Assembly: GCF_029968015.1 (NCBI RefSeq)
Contig: NZ_JASCIS010000007.1
Span: 176,725-240,724, forward strand
From: Streptomyces luteolus
GTDB lineage: Bacteria; Actinomycetota; Actinomycetes; Streptomycetales; Streptomycetaceae
Direction: 5' to 3'
DNA length: 64,000 nt
A program made the position numbers and the translations under genes. A model generated the notes under the pieces. It did no database searches. It was given only the letters and a program-made list of their open reading frames with translations, and was not told the DNA's origin. The stretch's first letter is position 1, and each line of letters starts with the position of its first letter. Below, piece after piece: positions 26,912-34,654 of the stretch.

Positions 26912-29088
26912 CCGAGTGGACTGCGACGCTGCGGCAGGGGCTGCCCGTGCGGTTTGACGCGAGCAGTTCACGGTGGCGGAGATCGAGGGGCGGCGGATTC
27001 TGCTGCGGCAAGCCGCGGTGGCCGGACCACCCAGGCTTCGGCAGGTGGAAATCTCGGTGTTGCTCGCGCATCCCACCACGGAGATCCTGGCGCCGGTCCC
27101 GGGGGAGGAGACGGCGGCAGCCGCCGTGCTGAGCGGCCTGGCCGACGAGGAGGACGATGAGCTGACGGTGAAAGGTGCGGCACCTCCAGGAGGTGCTCAC
27201 CGGCTATCAGCTCGGTGACGCCGCGCTGGCGCTGGAGGGAGAGCCGCGTGCGGATTTCGCGCCGGTACGCCGCTGGGGCACCGCTACGCCGTGAAGGCCG
27301 CCGAGATCGGCGTCGGGGTCAGCACGCTCCGCAGGTGGGCGGCGGCGCTGAAGAAGTCGGGCCCGGCCGGTCTCGTCGTGGACCGGCCCGTGCGCACGGC
27401 GGTGGAGCGGGCGGATCCCCGCTGGGTGGACATGGCCGAGTCGGTACTGAAAGCACACGTCAGGGCGGCGAGCCGCCCGGTGCGGGGGCTAACCCTGACC
27501 GAGATCGAGGAGCGGCTGGTCAAGGAGCACGGGGAGGGCACGGTTCCGCTGTCGGCGCGTACGACGGGCTACGAGTTGCTGCGCCAGCTGTCCAGGGGAA
27601 CCAACGCGTTCGAGGGCAGCACGAAGGGGAAGCGATCGATCGCGGATGCTCCGCAGGGCACGTACGGCAGGTTGCGTGCCACCCGGCCGGGCGAGTACGT
27701 GGTCCTGGACACCAATCGTCTGGACGTGTTCGCGATGGAGCCGGTGACCTGCCGGTGGGTGCAGTGCGAGCTCACCGTCGCGATGGATCTGTACAGCAGA
27801 TGCATCGTGGGGCTGCGGCTGACCCCGGTGTCGACGCAGTCGGTCGATGTCGCGGGCGTATTTACGAGGCGGTGCGTCCGCGCGAAGTACGCACGGACGG
27901 CGGGGAGCCGTTGCCGTACTGCGGGGTGCCGTCGGCCGTGGTGGTCGACGCGGAGAAGCTCGTCGACCGGGACGGGCAGCCGCTGCTGCCGACGGTCACC
28001 ACCGAGACGGTCATCTTCGACCACGGCAAGGTCTACCTGTCGAACCACATCCGTAGCGTCTGCGCGAAGCTGCGGATCTCGCTGCAGCCGGCCCGGCCCA
28101 AGACCCCGACGGACAAGCCGGTGGAGCGCTGGTTCGGCACCCTGAACAAGGGTGTGCTCGCCGCGCTGCCCGGGTACAAGGGCTCCGACGTGCACAGCCG
28201 GGGCGAAAAGGTCGAGGACGAGGCCTTCTTCTTCCTCGACGAACTCGAAGCGGTCATCCGGGACTGGATCACCACCGTGTATCACCGGCGCCATCGCCGC
28301 GGGCTGTGCGTGCCGGAGGTGCCGGGACTGAAGCTCAGCCCGCTGGAGATGTTCGAGCACGGCGTCACCCGCGCCGGCCCGCTCAGGATTCCACTGCGGC
28401 CCCAACTCGCCCTGGACTTCCTGGAGGAGTTCCGCGTCCCCATCCACCACTACGGCGTGGAGGTCGGCGGCCTGCGCTACAACGGGGACGGGCTCAACGG
28501 TCACCGCAACCAGCCCAGCCCGTATCGGGGCGTGGACGCCGGGAAGTGGCCGATCGCGGTGGACTCCGGCGACATCACCAAGGCGTACTTCCAGGACCCG
28601 AAAACGCTGAAGTGGCACGTCCTGGACTGGGAGCACGCGGCCGGTCTGGGAGGCCCGGTGAGCCGGGAGGCGGTGGCGTACGCCCGTCGGCTCGCCAAAC
28701 AGACGCACCGGTTCCTGGACACCAAGCGCGCGCTGGTCGAGCTCCTTGAGCGCTGGGGTGCGGGGCTGACCCGGGACCGCACCGAGCGGCGGATGACGGT
28801 GCGGCTGTCGCAGGAGCGGCTGCGCATCGTGGGGGACGACGAGGTGCCCGACGAGGCGGACGTGGTGGCCTCGCTCCCCTCGCTGCGCCGCGTGGCGGCC
28901 GCCGGTGGCCCGGACCGGGCACGGACGATCCTGAGCCTGCGGACCTGCACGTCGTCGACGGCGGAGAGCCGGTCCCGGGCGGGGACGATGACGAGGACGA
29001 CGAGCTGGAAGCCGCGTTCCCCGGCGAAGAGGACCCTGCCGTGATCGACGAGGACGACTACTACGCCGACGTCTGGGAGACCCGTTGA
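26908..29088 (+). pseudogene. tnsB-like DDE transposase, about five frame breaks
   Basis: A Mu/TnsB-type transposase whose homology runs across all three frames. It reads MTEWTATLRQGLPVRFD, then a missing base near 26958; FTVAEIEGRRILLRQ to ELTVK, then one extra base at 27174; VRHLQEVLTGYQLGD to ADFAP, then a missing base near 27264; YAVKAAEIGVGVSTLRRW to SVDVAGV, then a missing base near 27860; YEAVRPREV to VAAAGG, then a missing base near 28910; and an acidic tail ending ADVWETR. The catalytic triad survives across the pieces: Asp in VVLDTNRLD, Asp in IFDHGK, Glu in VERWFGT. The tail overlaps the tnsC start. A full-length product cannot be made without several corrections. Confidence 0.82.
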
Positions 29089-30210
29089 GCGCAACGACCG
29101 CCGTCGAGGACCCAGAGCCCTTCGAGGGGGACGACCGCCAGTACAGCCCGACCCGGCTTTCCGGATGGCTGCAGGAGGTCTACGGCCCGGACCGCGTCCA
29201 GCCCGAGCAGCTGAGCCGAGCCCAGCTGGCCAAACTCTCGCGACAGGCCCTGCTCGTCCACAACGATCACCGGGAGGTGTGGCACGCCAACATCGGCCCG
29301 ATCGACACCCCACAACTACTGGCGCTCCAAGCCGACTTGGGCGAGATCGTGGAGTCAAACCGGCACGACGGGAACAAGACCAAGCCGGCCGCACTCGTGG
29401 ACGCCTACCCGGGGCTCGGCAAGAGCACGGCGGTGCGCGCGTACGGCTGCGATCTGTTCAAACGGCAGGTCGACGTGCGCGGGGAGACCACGCCGCCCGG
29501 CGCGTGCCGATCATCTACATCGCGCTGAGCGGCAACACACAGATCCGCGGCCTGAACGCGTCGATCTGCCGGTTCTACGGACTGCCCGTTTCCGGGGACG
29601 CCGACACTCTGGCCGAGCGGGCCGTGGACGCCGTGCTGTCAATGAAGACCGTCGCCATCATCATCGATGACATCCACTTCCTCGCCGGGGCGAAGTCCAA
29701 CTCGGTCCGCATGGCGAATCAGTTGAAGTACCTGTCGAACGTCTTCCCGGTCACCTGATCTTCGTCGGCGTCGGTGTCCAGCACCGCGGTGTCCTGCGCG
29801 AGGGGTTCGCCGGCAAGGAGACGGAACTCGCCCAGTTCGGACGCCGCACCACCCCGTTGACCCTGCCGCCCTTCCAGGTGGACGACGATGAGGGCCGCCT
29901 CCAGTGGCGCACACTGCTCAAGACGATCGAGAAGAAGCTGATCCTGGCGGAGAAGCACCCGGGGATGCTCGCCGAGGACCTGTCGGACTATCTCTTCGCC
30001 CGCTCCACCGGCCACTTCGCCTCGCTCATGGCACTGATCAACCGCGGCTGCCTGCGGGCGATCCGCAGCGGGCACGAGCGACTGGACGAGGAGCTGATGA
30101 ACCGGGTGAAGAACGACGCCGCGGCCGAGGCGGCCCGTAAGGAGCTCGAGGCCGAGATCAAGGCGGGGCTCAAGACCACCCGCCCCCAGCAGCGCAGGAA
30201 GTCGGCATGA
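29085..30210 (+). pseudogene. tnsC-like AAA+ ATPase, two frameshifts
   Basis: A TTG start overlaps the tnsB stop. The first frame covers the N-terminal region and the Walker A AYPGLGKST. A missing base near 29500 shifts into VPIIYIALSGNTQIRGLN and Walker B VAIIIDDIHFL. A second missing base near 29756 (after VFPVT) shifts into IFVGVGVQHRGVLREGF and the C-terminal lid to the stop at 30210. TnsC links the target-site protein to the transposase. Restored length is about 375 residues. The final stop overlaps the tniQ start (ATGATGG). Confidence 0.82.
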
Positions 30211-31565
30211 TGGTCTGGACCGATGAGCGCATCCCCATCTGGGTGCCGCCGGTGCCGGGCGAAGCCCTGGACAGCTGGCTAGAGGCGTACGCCTACCGCT
30301 TGAGTGCCCGTGACCTTGCCCACCTGGCCCAAGTGCTGGACCAACACGCCGTGCCAATCGACTACGCCCGCCGCCGGGCCGTTTTCACGATCGACACTCG
30401 CGAACTGCCGCTCGACGAGGACGCCTTCCGTCACCTGTGCCGCCGTCACGGAAGCCGCACGTACCAGGCCGTCCATCTTGAGCGCGCCCGCTGGCATCTG
30501 GGACGCCTGCTGCTGGGCGCCGACCCCGGCAGCGGCAACCACGCACCCACCTGGAGCCACCGCTCCGCCTACCGGATGCCCCTGGGCACCAACGCCTTCC
30601 TACTCGGCCAAGCGGCCCGCATCCTGGACGGCCACGGCATCGACGAACCGGTCGTCTTCGAACCACCCGCCCACTGGCTCGACGGCCTCGGCCTGCCCAT
30701 CCCCCCACTGGACGTCCCCACGGAGCAGCTCCGCTCACTCCTGCAGCAGGGTCCCACCCTGACCAAGACCTCGAAGACACTGAACGTGACGATCCATCAG
30801 CTACGTCTCCTGATGGAAAGCCGCGCGCTGAGCGTCCCGGAACTTCAGCGACCGCCAAAACCCACGGGTGAATACTTGTATCCCCGGCAAGGTCCCCTCG
30901 CACTCGATCAGTTGCGGGCCCTCTATCAGCGCCACGGTCTCCACCAGAAGCAGATCGCCGAGATGGTCGACTGCACCGCCGGGGTCGTACACGGCGCTTT
31001 GGTCGAAGCGGGGATCCCATTCCGCCCCCGGCGTGCCGCCGGCGAACTCGAACGCTCCATCTCACGGGCATGGCTACAGGCGGAATACGTGGACAAAGGA
31101 CGGCGGGTCACTGCCATCGCCAGCGAACTCCATACTGACGCCACCAGCATCAGCAAGCTCCTCAACAAGTGGAACATCCCCCGCTCTCCAGAAGGCCGTG
31201 TCCCTCCGCCTCGCGTCTTTCCCAGCCCGTTCGCCGGCCTCACGATCCCGCTCTCACCCGCTATGCAGCACATCAGCACCCGCCGGAACTCCCTTCAGGC
31301 GCTCCGCAGGGCCCTGTTGGTGGCGGGACACCCCTCACTTCGCGCGGCGGCCCTCGCCCTGGGCCTCCCCCGAACCTCACTCACCGGGCACCTCCGGATG
31401 CTGGAGGATGCCGCCGGCTTCGCTCTGTTCGATCACCGCGAGCGTCCGGTCACCGCGACCCAGCGCGGCCAAATCCTCCTCGATGAGACCCGACAGCTGC
31501 TGGCCATGCTCGACGCGGCGACGCGCAACGGAGCCTTCTCGGACAACTCACCCGCGCCGCGGTGA
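30207..31565 (+). CDS. TniQ/TnsD-like target-site protein, probably internally deleted
   Basis: A 452-residue open frame. The N terminus (PIWVPPVPGEALDSWLEAYAYRL) is the TniQ start motif. The body from about residue 30 (HLAQVLDQHAVPIDYARRR; LCRRHGSRTYQAVHLERARWHL) matches what normally lies after the TniQ zinc-binding region. The CxxC...CxxH zinc ribbon expected between these parts is absent, and the protein is much shorter than the roughly 650-750 residues I expect. An in-frame deletion near 30300 is inferred. C-terminal helix-turn-helix repeats are kept (QIAEMVDCTAGVVHGAL; LRAAALALGLPRTSLTGHL). Target selection is probably impaired. Confidence 0.7.
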   Translation: MMVWTDERIPIWVPPVPGEALDSWLEAYAYRLSARDLAHLAQVLDQHAVPIDYARRRAVFTIDTRELPLDEDAFRHLCRRHGSRTYQAVHLERARWHLGRLLLGADPGSGNHAPTWSHRSAYRMPLGTNAFLLGQAARILDGHGIDEPVVFEPPAHWLDGLGLPIPPLDVPTEQLRSLLQQGPTLTKTSKTLNVTIHQLRLLMESRALSVPELQRPPKPTGEYLYPRQGPLALDQLRALYQRHGLHQKQIAEMVDCTAGVVHGALVEAGIPFRPRRAAGELERSISRAWLQAEYVDKGRRVTAIASELHTDATSISKLLNKWNIPRSPEGRVPPPRVFPSPFAGLTIPLSPAMQHISTRRNSLQALRRALLVAGHPSLRAAALALGLPRTSLTGHLRMLEDAAGFALFDHRERPVTATQRGQILLDETRQLLAMLDAATRNGAFSDNSPAPR

Positions 31566-31744
31566 GCGAGGGCGACAGGCACAACGACACCGCACCGGAC
31601 GCCACCGGGCTCTTCGACACCACCACCATATGGGCTTGCCTGGGCGGCCAGAACGAGACCGCGCCCAGAAGCGAAATGCACCTCCGCCGTGCCTTATCGG
31701 CTCGGTGAGGAGATCGGGTTCGCCCCACGGGCGCCGGTCAGCCC

Positions 31745-34144
31745 TCAGCCGCGTGGCCTGGGCCACTTCTCCTGGAGCCAGGTCAGGTCGGTCTCGGCGC
31801 GGGAGCGGGCCGCCCGCTCGCGGGTGAACACCGCGTCCGTCTTGGCTAGGACCAGGGTGTAGGGGCGTCCCTGGCGCCGGGTGGTGTGGGAGACGGGCAG
31901 GCTGGCGAGGTCGATGCGGCTGTGGATGTGGCGGCGCTTGTCCTTGGCGAGCGGCCACTCCATGGTCCGGCGGGTGCGGGAGGTGAGGAAGTTGTCCAGG
32001 CCGGGGCAGAGGTCGCAGTCGGAGGGGCAGCCGCGGTCCGGGGTGAGGGACCAGTCGTCCGCCGCCCGGACGGGGCGGGCCAGGGCTGCGGTCAGCCGGG
32101 TCTCGCAGTGGTCGGCGAGGGACTGGAAAGCGCGGGCCGGCGGGGTGCCGTCGCGGACGCCGGCCTGTCGGCGGGCCGCGGTACGCAGGGACGGGAGCAG
32201 GCATTCCAGTACGGTGTCCGGTCGGCTGCGTAGAGCGGTGGTGATCATTTCGGCGGTCTCGGGACCGGCCGCCCGCAGGATGTGGGCGAGCGGGGTGCCG
32301 AGCCGCTCCAGGGCCGCCTGGCGCTCCTTCTCCCGGCCGATGCCGAGCCAGCCGGTGAGCTGCTGCTCGAACGCGCGCCAGACCCCCTCGGCCAGTGGTG
32401 TGGCCACCCCGTCTCCGTCACCGTCCACACTCCGCAGCGCGGCGCCGAGGCCAGGCAGGGTTTCGAGCCAGGCGTCTCGGTCGGCCCCGGTGTAGGCACC
32501 GACCGAGCCGAACCAGCTGTCGACGACTCCGCGTGCCCACGTCCGTCCGTACCGTGCGGCCGCTTTCGCGAGATCGGGGGCGTGCCGCTCGTCCAGGGTC
32601 TCCACCCCGAAAGGCGCGAGGAGCATCGCGGCGGTGTCCGCTTCCTCCACTCTCACCGCGACGCCCAGAGCCGCGGCGAAGAGCGGGGCTGCCGCCGGGC
32701 CCGAACCGTGGTGGTTCCAGATCGGCGCGAGCGACCGGGCGAGCGTACGCGCCAACTCCAGCTCCCCGGCGTCCAGGCGGCCCTGGAGTTCCCGCACGGC
32801 TTGCGCGGAGCCTGCTTCGGCACGTGCCGCGAACGAGCGCTGCCGGGGCCAGAGCACCACCGCGGCCCGCCGGTACCAGCGGTCCAGGGTGTTGCCGTAG
32901 TTGCCCATGTAGCCCTCGTACTCGGACTGGTAGGGCGTGAGGTCCTTGTTCGCGGTGGTGGCGCACACCTCGGCGTACGGAACGGGCAGCGAGATCTGCT
33001 CACCGCCGGCGTGCTCGGGGCGGGTCCACCAGCCCAGAGTGATCTCGTCGTCGATCAGGTCGGTGAGCTCGTAGTCGGAGAAGTCGCCGCTGCGGCGGCG
33101 CTCGGCGCCGGGCTCGCCGTCGGGATCGAGAAGGCACTCGCCTTCACACTCATCGTCCTCGCAGTCATCGAAATGCTCGACCTCGCCGTAGTAGTCGTAA
33201 CGGTCGTAGGGCGGTTGGGCGTCCCAGGTCTCCTTCACCTCCGCGAGGGCGAGGACCGCTTCGCAGTCGGCCTGTCCGGCGGCCTGGCGGAGCAGGTCGG
33301 CGCGGGTGGCGTCGACGCCCTTGAGACGGTCCCAGTCCAGGCCTCGCTGGGTGTACTCGTGGTCGAGGAGGTAGACGAGCCGGCCCGGCGGCTCGGGCTT
33401 GGTGCGGCCGTAGCCGTAGCGGTCCTCGGTGGGCTGGGTGAAATGCTCGGTCACGCACTGGGCCAGGTCCGCCACCGGGCTGCCGCCAGGTTCGCCGACC
33501 GGACGAACGGGCTCGGCGAGCAGGTTCATAGTGAGGGTGATGCGGTAACCGGAGGTGACGGGCTTGACCTCGTGGCGGCAGTCCGCGTAGAAGGCGGTGA
33601 AGGTCAGCCGTTCCCTCGACGCCTTGTACGTGACGGAGCGGCCGGCATGTTCGACGACGAGTTCGCCGCCGGTGTGGTGCGAGGGCACCGAGACGACGAG
33701 GCTGCCCACCATGGAGTCGTCCTTCTCGGAGTCCTGGTGCGGCAGGAAGAACTGGCCCTTGCCGTAGACGAGCAGCGCGTGCGGTTCGGCCCGCAGGACG
33801 GTGGTGGGCGGAAGGCCCAGCGCGGTGCGGACCCCGTCGAGGACACCGCTCAGCGTGCGCTGCCAGTCGGGGCCACCCAGGGTGAACCGGTCCGGAGTGA
33901 TCTCCCAGGTGTCGCGCACGCCGGTGTCGGACAGGGTCTGCTCCCCGCGGCCGAAGCGGGCCTGCCGGGCCTGGGCGATCAGCTTCCTGGTGACTGGGGC
34001 GCGTACGGGGAGCGGTAGGTCACCGACGCCGTCGACCGTGATGCGCAGCGCGCGGGCGGGCATCTCGATACGGGTGCTGAAGTCCCCGCGCCGCTCCGAG
34101 CTGTCCAACAGCTCCGCCAGTCGCTCCCGTGCCCCTTGCCCCAT
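31745..34144 (-). CDS. Large protein with N-terminal 2OG-Fe(II) oxygenase domain
   Basis: A 799-residue protein. Residues about 50-205 form a prolyl-4-hydroxylase-like double-stranded beta-helix: iron ligands HQD (in FFLPHQDSEKDD) and His in ADCRHEVKPV, and the 2-oxoglutarate-binding Arg in SGYRITLTM. The rest is unfamiliar: an acidic cysteine-containing patch (CEDDECEGECLLD), an alpha-helical middle, and near the C terminus a compact Cys cluster CPSDCDLCPGLDNF that could bind metal. It lies on the opposite strand to the primase-helicase inside the transposon and is intact. The substrate is unknown; hydroxylation of a protein or base is possible. Base composition and codon use look Streptomyces-like. 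Confidence 0.75.
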   Translation of the reverse strand: MGQGARERLAELLDSSERRGDFSTRIEMPARALRITVDGVGDLPLPVRAPVTRKLIAQARQARFGRGEQTLSDTGVRDTWEITPDRFTLGGPDWQRTLSGVLDGVRTALGLPPTTVLRAEPHALLVYGKGQFFLPHQDSEKDDSMVGSLVVSVPSHHTGGELVVEHAGRSVTYKASRERLTFTAFYADCRHEVKPVTSGYRITLTMNLLAEPVRPVGEPGGSPVADLAQCVTEHFTQPTEDRYGYGRTKPEPPGRLVYLLDHEYTQRGLDWDRLKGVDATRADLLRQAAGQADCEAVLALAEVKETWDAQPPYDRYDYYGEVEHFDDCEDDECEGECLLDPDGEPGAERRRSGDFSDYELTDLIDDEITLGWWTRPEHAGGEQISLPVPYAEVCATTANKDLTPYQSEYEGYMGNYGNTLDRWYRRAAVVLWPRQRSFAARAEAGSAQAVRELQGRLDAGELELARTLARSLAPIWNHHGSGPAAAPLFAAALGVAVRVEEADTAAMLLAPFGVETLDERHAPDLAKAAARYGRTWARGVVDSWFGSVGAYTGADRDAWLETLPGLGAALRSVDGDGDGVATPLAEGVWRAFEQQLTGWLGIGREKERQAALERLGTPLAHILRAAGPETAEMITTALRSRPDTVLECLLPSLRTAARRQAGVRDGTPPARAFQSLADHCETRLTAALARPVRAADDWSLTPDRGCPSDCDLCPGLDNFLTSRTRRTMEWPLAKDKRRHIHSRIDLASLPVSHTTRRQGRPYTLVLAKTDAVFTRERAARSRAETDLTWLQEKWPRPRG

Positions 34145-34274
34145 GAAGCGTTCGTCCCTCTACTCGGCGGCGTGCCGTTCCGGATGTTCCGAAAACCCTA
34201 GCGCTACGGGAAGTTCCCGCACCCGGATGGCGGAAAGGCCTTGACATCCCGATTGCTCGCAGGGTGGTGCGGAC

Positions 34275-34430
34275 ATGACCGCGGCTGCGGGAGAGCCCCC
34301 TGGGGCGGAATACGTCGCGTGGGCCTGGCGCCAGCCGGCCGCTGAAGGTCCGGTGGCGGACTTCACCGAGGACAAGGACAGTGACCAGCCGGGCCAGTCT
34401 GATCTCGGTGTCCCGGTGCCGCTGCGTTGA
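34275..34430 (+). CDS. Tiny open frame, possible gene remnant
   Basis: A 51-residue frame (MTAAAGEPPGAEYVAWAWRQ to GVPVPLR) in the 510-bp gap between the two cargo genes. Its amino-acid make-up (AWRQPAAEG, acidic middle) looks protein-like and unlike a shadow of another gene. The upstream GGTGG is only a fair ribosome binding site. It may be a real small protein or the end of a lost gene. Nothing else in 34145-34654 was recognised. Confidence 0.35.
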   Translation: MTAAAGEPPGAEYVAWAWRQPAAEGPVADFTEDKDSDQPGQSDLGVPVPLR

Positions 34431-34654
34431 GCCGTACGCCCTTGAGCGGGACACGGACGGCGGCTACGGTCATCCAGCCGCTGACGGAGCCCAGTTGACG
34501 GTTGCGACGAAGTGCACGATCTGCGTGCCAACGACGTTCATGCCTGTTCCACGACGCAACTTCCCATGGCGCGACGTCCATGAGCAAGGGCCGGTCGCCG
34601 TGCACACTGGCGCTGGCCTCGGCACACGCATACTCAGGGCGGGAATCGGACATC

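Noticed and set aside
26157..30210. Programmed frameshifting to explain the broken tns genes
   Set aside because: Breaks are too many, of both signs, and lack slippery-site plus structure patterns.
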